Positions 22,625-36,100 of a DNA stretch of 64,000 bases are shown in pieces. The stretch is from positions 253,001 to 317,000 of the forward strand of contig CM050659.1 of assembly GCA_027574665.1 (NCBI GenBank), in the 5' to 3' direction. A model generated the notes under the pieces. The model worked only from the letters and a program-made list of their open reading frames with translations. It was not told where the DNA came from and did no database searches. A program made the translations under genes and the position numbers. Source of the DNA: Rhynochetos jubatus. Its lineage: Eukaryota > Chordata > Aves > Eurypygiformes > Rhynochetidae. Position 1 is the stretch's first letter. The number at the start of each line of letters is the position of its first letter.

Positions 22625-23417
22625 TTTTTCCTGGTATTTCATTTGGAGGTTGCTTTGATTTCATTTAAAATGTACATATAAGCACTGTAAAACTTCACAC
22701 CTTGTTCGACAGATTTCAGAAATATTGTCAAAGACAAGGAGTATTTGTCAGTAAAGTGTTTCAATCCTATAGAAAGAGAGATATGTAAGAGCATATTTTT
22801 CTTTTGACACGTGTTAGTACAACTGGTAAAGGTGTTTTTGCAAGAAACTGCAGTTAATCATATAACAGTAGATTATATAGCACAGCGGGCTGGGTACACG
22901 ACAGTGCTTCACATTGCAAGTGGGCAACATTTCCCAAATCCTACACAAGAGAAAACAATGAGCCACCCACACAACACACCAAAGCACCTTGCAGAAAAGT
23001 TTACTTTGCTAATGAAAGCTTGATCACCAATAAATCTCACCTGCGTGATATTGTTTTACATGGTGTAGGGGACAACTCATTATATGATGACCTTATTCCA
23101 GAAACTCCTTATCAGAACCCTCAATGTCAGCAAAGTAGCACATCAGAGGGAGGATGTGAGTGTGGATTTCATCTGTGAGGACTCTGGAAGTAGAAGAGAA
23201 AAAGTAATAAAAAGCTGTGTTCATTCACACAGAGAGTGAAAATAACACATACTCTGCTGATAGCTGAGGAGTGTGGCTGTAATTCCAAATACTACTTTTA
23301 ATTTGTTTATTATTCAGTCTGTAGAATGAATAATAGCACTTAGATGCAAATAGTACATATGAACAAGTATATTTAAGAAATTTATATGCTATCCTCAGAA
23401 ATTCTAGAATTATAAAG

Positions 23418-23453
23418 AGCTATATTTATAATAGCTATTATAAATATATAGCT
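23418..23453. repeat. AT-rich near-perfect inverted repeat
   Basis: The left arm AGCTATATTTATAATA (23418-23433) is followed by GC and then a right arm (23436-23453) that is its reverse complement with one extra TA. It could extrude as a cruciform. It may simply reflect AT-rich drift. Confidence 0.75.
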
Positions 23454-24061
23454 ATTTAAAGTTCCGTTATGCAATGCCATGTCATGCCAGGTTAGAATTG
23501 CCCACCAGTAATATCACACAAGGTCTCCTCCAGGTCCCAGCTAGATCAAAAAGGTAGCATGAGTGGGCTACTTTTGTACAGTTTTGTCTGCTTCCTGGTT
23601 TGGAAGCTGTTTTCAAATTTCTATCCTCTGACATGCTTTTTACTATGAGGTCAGTTAAAATTTGTTGGGACTCTCGTGACTGAAAAACACCATGGCTCAC
23701 AGACATAAACATTGTGAAAACTGAGATGACTTCCCAAAAGACTTTGATGCATCCCCACAAGCTTTCAATGTCACGGGCATCTCCAAACATACTACAAAAC
23801 TAATCAGCAAAGTCTCATACCAACAACATACAGAAGTGTTCTTATTCAGGTTAACCAGTTAGGAGTCTGAACTCTGAGCCCCACAAAGTTAAAAGCCTGT
23901 ATTTCAACTATGACTCAAATTTTTGGTATTGTAAATTTGCATTTAATTGGGACTGATTTTTCAGAGCTAGAGAGCACTGCTGGCCTAAGATGGCCAAATG
24001 AAAAATAGGCAGATAAACTATTTTTTGAAAACACTGTCCCTGAAGAACTTTTCTGCAGGGG

Positions 24062-24079
24062 AAAAAAAAAAAAAAAAAA
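24062..24079 (+). repeat. Poly-A run of 18
   Basis: An uninterrupted A tract. No target duplications or recognisable processed sequence lie upstream, so it is not called as a retroposed tail. Confidence 0.85.
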
Positions 24080-27000
24080 GGCATGTCATAAAAATACAGC
24101 GAGGAAAACCCATTTCTAGTCCTGTAGCTGAGCCCCAAGGCAACCTTTTAGCTATTATACGTATGGCAAAGCAGATTTGTATAACTATTTTACAGCTTGT
24201 ACACATAAAATAATGGAGATCGCTTTGCTCTTTAATTCACATTTGCCCCTATATGGCACTACCTGAAATAGCAATGAGTCTCTACACTAGACCTGAAGGC
24301 AAGGCTGCAATGTAGCATGGCCCTGGAGCCTCTAGTCTTTTGGCTCTAGATCTCAAAGGACATTTTGGAGAACAGGAAAAAATAAAATTAAAAAAACCCC
24401 ATAACTAAACTAATTTTGCATACAAGCGATTCGCCTAGTGCATGAAGGCAGAAGAAACTTTAACCACACCAAGAAGAGAGAAGGAAACAGGACTGAAATG
24501 CACTCAATAGAGTCATGTGAAAACAGTGGCGATTCCAAGTAAGGGAACAGGTTCTGAGGGCTCTTTGCAAGTGAAAATTGGCAATTGGTACCAAGCCACT
24601 TGTGTAATGAGTCAGCGCTGAAGTCACTATTACAGCCAGCACATTGCCACTCTTGAGTAATAAGCTTTGTTTGGGGAATGTCAGCTCAATGTTTTTATAC
24701 AAAGATTAAATTTGATTTTCTACTACACTGACAAATTATATACAGACAGACTTCAGAAAACCTCCTTTGCTGTTAACGTACATTTGTTCATATTTCTTAT
24801 ACCTGCAGATCCAAACAGGCTGAGGGTAATCAGAATTATTGGATTATTACTAATTACTATTATATTTGTAAGATAACAAAAGCAACCTTCCAAAACCTTA
24901 TATAAGCATTTGATTTCCATAGCCTTAGGAAAAATAACTAAACACTTGGAATACGTATTCTAATGTTTAAAAAGCAACTCAGAAAAAACAAAGTTGGATT
25001 TTACGTGCAGATCCTAAGAAGTTCAAATGTTTAAAATAACCCAACATCAGGCAAGATTTATGTGCTGAGCTAAAATGCAGAGCAGTCAGTAGGTATTATC
25101 TTCTAGCGCACTATAAATAAAGTACAAACAAATTAAATTAATTTACTTAATAACTAGGGTAACACCAGAAGCAAAATAGTGAATTTTAAAGTGTTATTTC
25201 AGAGGAAAGGAACTTGTCAGACATTCTCTACAAGACACTGAATCCACCCAACTATGCTGACTCTGGCGTACATGCCATTGTCAACTTGTCAGTGGGCTCG
25301 CAGCTTTTCTCCTCTCTCCATCCAAATCTTCAGCATTATGAAACAAAAAATATTCCACTTGCACAAACTTTCTTGATAGATTTTTTGGTTTTCTGGTTTT
25401 CCACTATGATAGTGCCTTTTGTTCATGCCTATCTGCATATTTGTCACCCTCAGTAAATGTTGAGCCCACTGACTGGTTTAAACTGAATTTGAAAGATCAA
25501 GATCAGAAAGATAAGTTGGGTCCTAGTGACATTATGAAAAATAGAGAAACCCTGGAAATGCCCACGTGAGAAGGCAACTCCTCATACCTGCTCCCACTAG
25601 GAGGAAGCTCCAGGGAGCGTTTACACTTTCTTAGACAACAAAATCAAAGAGGAAAATTCAAACCCATAGGAAATAAGAATTCATTCATTTTTACAGCTAT
25701 GGAAACACAGTTAATTAAAAGTCTGCATGATGAAAGCAATACCTAGAGAGAGTAATTTTCCAGATCCACCCATACATTGCCTCAGTACAGTCTCTTATGG
25801 AAATGTAACTTGAGTATCATGTGGCTCCATATAGCCCTGGCTCATCTGTAATACGTTCCTGGTCCTTTCCTTTAGAAAATCAGGATCACATTTAGCATCA
25901 GATGAACCAGTATTTCAGAGGGAGCAGGGGAAATCATCCACCAGAAACCTCTAGCCAGATTAAAATTCACTTTGTGTCTTTTCAGCAGTTCAGAATAATC
26001 CTATCAAGCTAGAGAACACACACTGGTTTTCTTGGCAGGGGTCTCTAGCAGCTGCCTGAAAGAGCTTCCCTGTACTCTCGAGGCTCATGTATGGACACTT
26101 CTCCTAACCTCTGGAGCTCTGTAACCTCCCTCTGTCCCTCAGGGGCCACAGGACTGCTAAACCTGTACCATTTCGGTGGGGCGTGGATAGCTTGGGCAAA
26201 AACTTAGGAAATCTCCACATTTAAAAATGCTTCCTTCACCAGATGAAATGAAAACAAACATTTTTACCAATAAAACAGAATATTTTAGGCATGCTTTGGG
26301 GCAGTGAAGGAGCTGCACCTAAATTCTATAATCCTACCTAGTCTGTGGAAGGAAAGAGAGACATAACCTCTAAGGAGATGGACAAGATAGTATGTTTAAA
26401 CTGAAGGTAAATGAATGCAATGACTATGTGAGGGGGAAGGGGACTGTTCCTTTTCACCTTTGTCCTTTTTTTTTAAATGTAGGTTTCTGGAGAAGCTCAC
26501 CAGCATGGGCCAGGAAAGTCCTCAAGAGTGAAACGAGCATATGCATCTCAACTTCACCATGGGCAAAAGAGGGTATTTTTTGTTGAAAAAGCCAAGCGGT
26601 GGCTTTATGGATGACTGCTATCATGAAGCACGGCACAGAAGCGTCCCTTTTGTAGAACACAGAAATTATGAAACAGTGTTGTCCCACAGAAAGACTGATA
26701 AGAAGTAGCATTTGCTCAAGAGAATAGACTCCTAATCACACTTTCAAAGGCAGTTAAAATGGTGACATTATTATTCTTAACAAAGAAAAATTAAGAAACG
26801 CAATTTCTGGATGTGTTTCACAGAATAACAGCATAGCTGTGCGTTTTCACTGTAAATGAAGTCAATGGTGGCGGAAGAGGGTGAAAGTATGCACTTATAC
26901 TATAAGAAAGTAAAAGATCTTCAGATCCCAAAGCTGACAGCTTAAGATGAAGCTAAAGTGCAAGCATGTGGCTGCTTCTGTTTCTCCTTTTAACCATCAG

Positions 27001-29811
27001 CAGTTTAATGATACTTATTTCCTGCCTTGCTGTTCTCCTAATTTGACAGCAAGTCTGAAAGGGTGATCATGTTGGGGAGATCTGAGGTAGCGTTCGGTGA
27101 ACACAAGTAGTAAAAGAAATAAGAGAAACACAACATTAAATCATTCTTTTTGTGTATTTGTTGGTCAAGTTTTTCGTCGTGGCACATATGATTGCTTTAA
27201 TTATTGATTCAGCATCCTCTCTCCAATATTAGTAATTCTTGAAATACAGTCTTTGGTTTCAGTAAAATTCAAGTTCTAATTTGAAGGAAAAACTGCTTCT
27301 TTATTCCCAGGAGAGAGACAAATCTATAATGCCTACTCTTAAGGGATTTGCTTTTTTTACTGTCACCCGTTTTTTTCTACCATTATTGGAAGAACTATAT
27401 TTCTGTTCTAAAACAGAATTTGAAATATGTATTGAGCACATTTTAAAAAGCAACTGAAGAACATAAGCAATACAAAAATGTTTCTCTTAATGAAAAAAAA
27501 AAAACCTAAACCTGGAAAAGTCAGAAAAATGGGGCTTATATTTACAGAGAGCACTTTCCTTTTCAACTTCCATCTTCACCTCTCACTACCTAGAGGGTTT
27601 TTTTTATATACACATGGAGGGCAACTAAAGGAGGTGGAAAACTGCTCATGTCCTACTAAAGACAGCCTCTTAGAATATAGAAGACCAGCAGTAGAGATCT
27701 AAATAAAAAGCAAGGGCATCTACAAGGCTTTGCAGTCCCTTAGACTTCAAAGTCCTGGAAATGCAGAGTCAGGAGTGATTCTGTATTACGAGACAGGTAG
27801 GTCCCACTTGGATGTGGTTCATGTGAGCGCTCAAGGTACTCCATTCATTGCAGTGAGCATGCTCGGTTTCTCAGCACATGTACTGTAGCTGTTTTCTGGA
27901 TGTATAGAAGTGCTGATGGTGAGACATTTGGAAAAATATTTGGTTGTCAAAGACACCAGTGGTAGATAATGGAGCTTAGGCATACTTATAAAGTACAGAG
28001 TCTATTCCCTATCAGGTGCATGGAGCTCTTTATGAATGCTAAGCATTTTCACCAGTAGCACACAATTTAGATATAATTGCCAACTAGATACATTCCATAA
28101 TAAAGGCATTTTAATGGATTACGAAGAGTGAATTTCATAAGGATAGGACTATTTTGGGTGACACAAGTGTTATTCAGCCCAATTCCTAGAATTCACATTA
28201 GGAGTCTCTAAAACACATTTTCCCTCCTCAACATAAAGAACGCTGAATCAGTGTATCAAGACGCATCAACTCAACTGCCAGTGCAATTGCCACAGGGAAT
28301 TGTCTCCACCATTGCAACACAATATATTTGCCTGGGCCTATCACACTAACTAGCTATCTCACTGCATTTAGCGGAAGAGATTGCCAAATTACTGTTCAAT
28401 TCAGTGAAGTTACAGATCTAAGCAGCCTATTAAGATCTTTGCTTTGACTTATGGTCTGATTTAAAGTGACAATTCAAATCTGCTCTTATATAACCATAAA
28501 ATAATAGGATATTAATAATACAGTTTATGTATTTCATGCCAAGCTAAATTTTAAGTATATTATCACGATGCAATGAAATATTTAAAAATTAAAGTGCAAT
28601 GATAAATGAGGAGGCTGGAGAAAGGTAACTAAAACATACAAGTTTTAAGCTGTTCTTTTTCCTGTATACATTGTCAAATTTTGTTATGGATAAATGCAAT
28701 AGAACAGCCATTTTCTACCCCTCAGTATTAAAGAGTATCCAAGCTCTGACAGATCATTTACACATTTTTTTACTCTGTGTATTCAAATGCAGTGCCAAGC
28801 ACTGTCTCCAAGCCTTGAGAGCAGATGTTGAAATTAAGACAAGAGTATTAAAAAGATTAGTCAAAAATAGTGATGGCACAAGTCCTAAAACCTAAGTGCT
28901 CCAGAGGTCCCATGTTGGAATATGGAACCCTCATAAACCTTCCTATATAGTTAGGAACTTTAAGAAGGTTAAATTAATGAGCTTCCCAAAACCAGTGAAG
29001 GGACAAAAAAACGTGAGAGAGCACATGGGGGCTGGAAGCCATATTATGATTCATACTCTCTCTAGCTACATACATGCAAGTGTAAATGCAAGCAACTTGC
29101 AAACATCACTTAAATCCAAGTCTTGATTAGAAACTGAAGCCAGAAGTACTCATTCTGTTAGACAACCTCAATTTGAATTTTTCCAGAGTCTATTTGGCCA
29201 TAAGGGAAAGTGTTCATTGGCATCACAGAAAAAACAGATTCATATATAAAATACTCTACAGGCTAGGCTGCCAGTGTAGAAGATTAGACCCAAGAGCATT
29301 TATGGGAAGAACAGTCAGTCCTTAGGGTGTGATCAGATAGGACTAGTACTGGTCAGTAACTATCACCCTTCAAACTTCTGTCCTGCTTGAGCCTGACATT
29401 GACCTATATGCCTTAGAGGTATAAATTTACCTTCTACAACAGGAAATCCTGGAAACTGATGCAGCACTTCAGCTCCTGAGGGCAGTTCATTCTTTTTCCT
29501 CTGAAAAGTGTCCAGACAACTGCATCTCCCCTCCCTGATCCTGTTCAGCATTTGAAACTTAATGGGAAATTAGGTTTGAGAAATGAGAATCTTCCACCTA
29601 TGAAGAAATACAAATCCTCATGCTCAGCAGCAGTGAGATTGAGCCCTGAACTGAGTCAGTTTTTAGGCAGCTCAAGTTTCATTCCATGTTTTATATCAAG
29701 TGGAGATACTCTTTTAAAAAGAGAACATGCAGTGAAGATATCTGTGACTACTGGTTATGATTTTTATTAAAGCAGAGTGAATGTTTAATCCAAAATGAAT
29801 CTTTAAAATCT

Positions 29812-29819
29812 ATGCAAAT
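29812..29819 (+). promoter_or_regulatory. Octamer motif ATGCAAAT
   Basis: An exact ATGCAAAT octamer, followed by GAG. One or two such words are expected by chance in a window this size. Confidence 0.15.
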
Positions 29820-30861
29820 GAGATGGTGAAGTCCTTGTTGTACAAGGTAAGCTCTTTTCTTTTTTTTTATATTGCAGGCATACACTGTGACTGCTACAAA
29901 TGTCAGAGAATGAAAGATCTCCTTATAGTGCCCAGATTTGGATACATAAAAATTTTCACCAATCTAATAAATCACTGAAATTCACTCTCAGAAGGCTGTT
30001 CCAAACCTGCCCTGCACAAAGTATCCAGTCAAAGTACAAATAGACTTTATGTATTCTTGAATCTGCCCTAGTGAATTTAACAGAATTTATTTATTATATT
30101 CTAAAACATTTCAATACACTTATGTTTGCTAGGCCTGTTTTTCCATTCTCTAAACTGGCAAACTTTCAGGTCAAGGAACTTTCATGACTGATTTCACAAC
30201 ACTAAATTATTTCAAACCTACGATGGATTTAGAGATGTATGGTTATGATTAAAAGTGGCAATTCTTACTAACCATATGAGAAGCATACCGTGTTAATATC
30301 ATTCCACAACCCTCTGCTATTTTATTCCTTGTACTTTTATAACACTTTCATTATTATTAAAAATTTATTACAGCTAGGTGCAATTTTTAGCACAAAGTGA
30401 AATTTTAAAACAAGGGTTGAAATCCCAGTGCAATAGGAACAGGCTGTATATACAGTGCTTTTGGCTTAAATGTATGTAGTGAATAATGTATCTGAAAGGA
30501 TTTAAAGTTTGTTGCCTTTTTTATTTTTTTACAGTAGGCTTTCCATGTTCGTACATCACAGTTATTTGTTATAGAAATCTGGACAGTGTACTGATAGCCT
30601 TTCAAGATTTGGCAAAAATAAAAGAAAGGAAAGAATTACAGAAAAAGATCAGTCTAGACCTCCATATAACGTGAAGCTCCTACTCACCGTTAGTATACAA
30701 AGCTCCCATATGAATCCTCTGGATACAAATCAGTCAATTACTTAAAGCCACCTAATTTCTATCCACCACATGTTCTGTAACAATATCCCTTTGCAAGTGC
30801 AACATTGTATGAAGTAAGCTCTATCAAGGGGCTATTACATAACACACAGACAAGGCAAGTT

Positions 30862-30960
30862 AAGCTCTAGAGACATAATTGTGTGCTACCCAAAATTAAG
30901 ACACATATCAGAGACAGAGGTGAGAACAGGATACAGGTCTTCTGTTTCTCATGCTTTGGC
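30862..30960 (+). mobile_element. Possible ancient LINE/MIR-like relic
   Basis: The words TTAAG, GAGACAGAGGTGAGAACAGG and ATACAGGTCTTCTG, then CTCATGC, occur in the order of the conserved tail shared by MIR and old LINE elements of amniotes (…AAACTGAGGCACAGAG…GGATTCGAACCCAGGTCT…). The match is partial and weathered. A companion relic lies at 56103-56218. A profile search would decide. Confidence 0.4.
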
Positions 30961-32567
30961 TTGTGGTGCTCAGTAGACGTAGCTCCACGGCATACCATAT
31001 TGCTCCAGGGATGCACAGTTGAGTAACCTCTACGTAAAAGTCATATCAAAATTTCCACCCAAAACACAAGTGTAACCTTTTTATAGCTTTTGAGGAGTTC
31101 AGCAATTCCCTGCTGATTTCAGTCCTTTAACAGACTTTCTGGAGTCAGGGTGGCCGGGGATGCCACATTCTCAAGTGCCTATACACAGAGAGAGGTTTCG
31201 TACTCCCAGTTCAGAAGGAGGTCTCAAGTAGCATTGGACTTTAAGAAGTATTTCCAAAGCAAACTGGGATGTTTCCCAGGAACACTTTGCACAAGGCAGC
31301 CTGTGATATGTCCCCATGACACCTGGAAACCATCTCTTACCTCTTGTTACATCCTGCTTCTTTGTCCTCTTTTTCTGATCATCAGTGCCTTCCTTCACAA
31401 GAGATTTTTCTATTGTCTCTAAGGAACTGTGCTTCATTCCAGATTTCACCTCCAAATGTTCTTTTTTTCTGCCCTCTCATTCAAGTCTGATCCTTGTTTG
31501 CATCACTATTGGGAAGCAGAAGTGCAGCACATTGCAAAGATTCCTTTCACCTTCACTTTGGTTATTTTCACTGATATGCTCAATTTACGGTTCAGGCACA
31601 GGAGATTCATGTCTGCTGTTCACCTTGAAGTTTGGTTAATAAGGAACCTTCAGCATGATCCAGTCCTCAGAAGTACATCGCTAAGGTTTAACTGCATTGA
31701 TATAGATATTTAGGTAGATTTCCACCTGCCAATACAAACATAAAGATTGAACACTGAAATAAAACAGCCGTTTCCCAGACTGGCAGGATCCATTCTTAGA
31801 GATACCTGATCTAGGAGGAATCCTCTCCTTCAATTTCCTGCACATTTTAATATATCTATCACACCCTACAGCAATACAATCTAGATGTCTTCCTGAAGAC
31901 TTCTGTATACCACTCCATACAACCTAGAGAACGATATTGCCTCCAGCTTTTGTTAAGGAAATTCCTATCAGTGAAACTCCTTGTTCTGTTGTCTTCTTCA
32001 CAGCCACACAAAAGATAAAGACAATTGCACTAATAAGCTACATGCTGTTCTTGTAAAAACAACACTATGCAATGGAAAAAGTGAAATCCAAATAGGCTAA
32101 GGCAAGGGAGAATTCAAAACCTATTACACAGGCTCTCTAGAGGGAGTGGCATTGGCAGTCTGCAGGTATGTAACATTTCTGCTTGCCCTGCAAAAGAAAA
32201 AAGAAATGTTTATTTTATTTTATTTTTAAACAGATGCCTGAAAGGCATTTTTCCAATCCCTTTTTCTACAGAAATTTGAGAAACTGTGGAGGCTCCAGAA
32301 CTGTTGAAAATAAGGCATCACTAAATGCAGAAAAGTAAAAAAATCAAGAAACAGAGCAGAAGTATTTTTTGTCAGAATGCCCTAAATATTTTATCATTTT
32401 TATTAATACTCCTTTAAAAGCACTGTCTACATTTTTGAGAAAAATATTTCTGTCTAAAGCTGCTCTCTTCTTTCAGTATAGGTCAGAGACCCACAAACAT
32501 GAACATTTCAGGAGAGAAGACAAAACCCTAAAACCTTCCTTAAAACCATAAGAATATAATTGCCTTT
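30961..32567. other. Unique non-coding DNA
   Basis: Open frames on both strands at 31150-31713 are 94 codons or fewer and unrecognised. A good donor-like site (CTGCAG followed by GTATGTAAC, near 32166) has no convincing acceptor partner. Confidence 0.5.
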
Positions 32568-33163
32568 GCCACAACAAAGGCTAACGGTATCCTGGGCTGC
32601 ATTAGGAAGAGTGTTGCCAGCAGATTGAGGGAGGTGATCCTGCCCTTCTACTCAGCATTAATGAGACAACTACAGTGCTTGGTCTTGTTCTGGGCTTCCC
32701 AGTACAAGTGAGAGCTGCTGGAGAAAGTGCAATGAAAAGCCATGAAGACCATGAAGGGACTGGAGCATCTCTACTACAGTGAAAGGTTGAGAAGTCACGA
32801 GTGTTCAACCTAGAGAAGAAAAGGCTCAGAAGGGTCTTATCAATGTGCGTAAATACCTGAAGGGAGAATACAAAGACAACAGAGCCAGGCTCTTTTCAGT
32901 GGTTCCTGTCCAGTGACAGGACCAGAAGCAATAGGCACAAACTGCAACACGGGAGGCTTTGTCTGAATATCAGGAAACACTTTTTCACTGTGAGGGTGAC
33001 TGAGCACGGGCACAGGTTGCCCAGGAAGGTTGTGAAGTCTCTGTCCTCAGAGATATGAAAAAGACCATCTGGACATGGACCAGAATCAGTTCTAGGGCCC
33101 TGCTTCAGCAGAGGGATTAGGCAAGATGACCTCCTCAACCATTCTATGGTTCTGCAATCATGA
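32568..33163 (+). mobile_element. CR1 LINE 3' fragment
   Basis: The plus strand matches the CR1 ORF2 C-terminal region and 3' end. It begins at the block that includes GGCTGCATTAGGAAGAGTG, passes the GACCATGAAGGGACTGGAGC and AGAAGAAAAGGCTCAGAAGG blocks, and finishes in degenerate ATTCTATGGTTCTGCAATCATGAT-like terminal units. About 600 bp survive, so it is heavily 5'-truncated. Frame breaks show it is dead: no frame is open over more than a short part. It is more diverged than the copy at 48786-49141. Orientation is opposite to the 4314-5792 copy. Confidence 0.92.
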
Positions 33164-36100
33164 TGTTTTTATATAACAGAAGGGAATTAAAATCAAGTTC
33201 ATAAAAAACAGATTTGAAAAACATTTTTAAAAGGAGGACTCTGGGACAACACTAAATCAAACTCAACAGTGAGCTCCTGAAAGACACATAAGGCAAATCC
33301 CCAGAGGGAAAGCCCTCCCAAAGAACCAGAGCACTATTAGAAATTATGTTGGTGCCAAGCCTCTCAGATCCTAAATTCTGTCCCTGTCCTCTCACAAACT
33401 GCTTATGGAAGCTTATTAAAGTCGTTTCAATTCTCCAAGTTTCAACTACAACCTTACCTCTTAGGAGTTTTATGTGAAAAAGTTAAAGTGAGATGTTTAG
33501 ACACAGAAATGAGGAGCAAGAAATGCAAAGGCTTATAAGAACAAGAAATATCAGCCCACAAAATAAACTGATCAAAGGAGTCACATCAGTCCAGAAAATC
33601 TAATCCACATATCTATACAAATCGTACCCCATATACTATGCATACCAAAAGGTACGATTCTGCTGTGGATTTCAGAGGAGAACGTACAAGCATCTATGCT
33701 TGTCCTTTAGCTTCCCAAATCTTGCTCCCTACAGCACACTGGTGAGAAACGCAGGCATACAAATGCTTTAGGAACATATCTTTACATTTCAGAGCTGGGG
33801 AAGTTTTCATTTTCCTGCTTATCATTTCTTGGTTTTGTTACATAGAAACTGGTACTTCTTTCTTGAGGTGGGGGACACAACTACTCAGTCCAGGTGGGTC
33901 TGTAACACTGTGTTTCCGTACGCCATTACTATTGTTTAGGGTCAGTTGTCAAAAAGGTGTTAGAGAAGCACACATTCTGTGTGTCACTTCAAAAAGAAAA
34001 AAGTATTTAAGCCTATCTCAGGCACATGTAAGATAGTTATCAGTCCATTTCAGTGCCTGTTTCTTGGCCAGCTGCAGCAGCAGAGCAGCGAGACTCCTGA
34101 AGTCGCCCTGTCACAACCAATTGCCTCGTCTTTGACACCACAGGGCTTTTATAATAAATACGTGTGTGCAGCTAGAGAGCTTAAAATTCAGTATGCCCTT
34201 GGGAAAAATCACTTTGCATCCCTGTGAGAAAGCTAACGGGGAGACTGGAAAAACTTCAAGACTAACATTTAGAAAATAATTGGAGCTCTGAAAGGATTTG
34301 ACAACCAAATAGATAATCAGGCTGGAGAAAAGTGAGGGAGCTGACATCACAGTGTGCCAGTCAAACCGCAGAGGAGAAGCCATCAGCCCAGAAAAACTGA
34401 AACCAACAAGAAAACAGTCTCTCTAACCACTGGAAACCTTGGGCACAAAGGAGGCACAGGAAATCCATTGGGAAGGCACTCCTTACCATCTATAAAGACC
34501 ATAAAACTCTGTTCTATAAAGAAAGCAGGAGGCGTTCCTAGGGAATACCTGCTCTATATAAGGTAATTCCTTAACTGCCTCAAAGCTGCTGAAGGATCCC
34601 AGCAGGACCAACGTTAAGCCTTCATTAAGTTTCACTAACTGAAGGAAGCTAGACCAGGCTATTTCCCATCTATTTTCTCTTAATGTTTTGTTCATGCCAA
34701 GTATTGAGAAAGCCAGATCAGTTCCATGCTTGCTCCAATGGCAAGAAAAACCTATGAAGTATATTCAACACAGCCCTTTCCATCATCTGTATACTAAGGC
34801 TGTGATACCCATTTCCAGGAAAGGTTTTTGGTGTCATATAGAACAAGTTACCACAACCCCCAAACTCTGTGTGACACACAAAACAGCTGTTCTGTGTTCA
34901 CAAAGCAACCAAAAAAGCCACATTGAATGGCTACTTAACTGCACACTCCTGGAGACGCTTTGATAAAATGTGTTTACACACTCAGCACCATGACTCTTCA
35001 GTGACATAAATATTTATCTGCTGTGGACCAAGCATTAGACATAAAGACATCATTTCTCCACTTTGGTCTCTGGGTCATTGGATGTAATTGTTTAAGAAAA
35101 CTCACAGCACTCTCACTGCATAAATACCACCTGCAGTCCAGTACTAAGCACAGCAGTTCATGAAACTTTCATTAAAATCATAATTACTTTACTACTCTCT
35201 TTCTACTAGAGTCTTCACCCAGGAATCAAAAAATTGGGATCAAAAGTTCTCTTCTCAGCCCAGCCTTAACACCACTAAGTGCTTGCTTTCAGTTGGGAGC
35301 AGGGAGGCAATTTCACCTAACTTTAAAGCCCTTTCTAGTTAATGGTCCTAAGAGGAACATCTAAAACAGATCAGAAACTGTGTGGCAGAAGTGCCTGTTC
35401 CATTCCCTGAACATACAGGGGGGGTCTAAACAACTAATCAGCGTTAAGATCCAGGGTAGCCATTGACATTATCTGAATTCATGTGCAATTGCTCCCCAGC
35501 TTCATTACACAGTTCTGCTTCTGGTTTTGACAGAAGCTTTTACACCTCCTCCTGTATAATATTTTCGACCAGATCAGGTTTTGGCCGCACCTGTGATCTT
35601 CTATGTGCTATAGCTAGCCTGGCAAGGTCCAGGTGACAGCACATCATTTATTGGAGACAGCATGCCACCCTAAATTTGAGAGGACATTGTGGATTCTGTT
35701 AATGCCCACTCCTAGCTTTTCTCCTGCTCTGCCATTGCAACCCGTTAAAGGTGAAGGAGGAGATTATACTACTACTAAATTCAGTCCATAAAACCCTTCG
35801 AGATCTTAAGATAAAGCATCCAATATAAGTGCAGGGAAGCAATGTCACTATGACCCTTTCAAGTATAAATTACAACCACTTCAGAAAAAGTTTCACATCA
35901 TTTTATGTATCTTTATATCTGTTCCTAATTGTAAATCCTCTTCTTCAAATAAGGCTGTCTTCAGTCTATAATCAACAGACCTTTCTGAGGTGTCCTTTTA
36001 AGCCAAATGCCAGTGAGCTGAGGTTAAAAAAAAAGAAAAACACCTTGAAAGGCAAAAAATTGTAAAGCGAAGAAAGCTGAGCTGTAGAAGACTATAACTT

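Larger units (their letters stand above)
22625..30861. other. Unique non-coding DNA
   Basis: No coding gene is supported across this 8.2-kb stretch. Contents noted: an AT-rich near-perfect palindrome at 23418-23453, an 18-base poly-A run at 24062-24079, and an octamer-type ATGCAAAT at 29812-29819. Open frames are all 102 codons or fewer and unrecognised. Confidence 0.5.

Noticed and set aside
22245..22668. Four overlapping open frames of 85-139 codons with KE/KR or SF/LF dipeptide repeats
   Set aside because: They are created by the GAAAAA hexamer, which cannot give a stop codon in any frame on either strand.
24040..24085. Poly-A run as the tail of a processed pseudogene
   Set aside because: No mRNA-like sequence upstream and no flanking target duplications.
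29796..29870. Donor-like ACAAG/GTAAGC followed by an acceptor-like TTGCAG
   Set aside because: The two sites are only about 35 bases apart, too short for a spliceosomal intron, and the upstream open frame is only about 16 codons.
31780..32020. Possible ancient CR1/L3 fragment
   Set aside because: Only scattered words (for example AACTCCTTGTTCTGTTGTC) fit; order and continuity are too poor to call.
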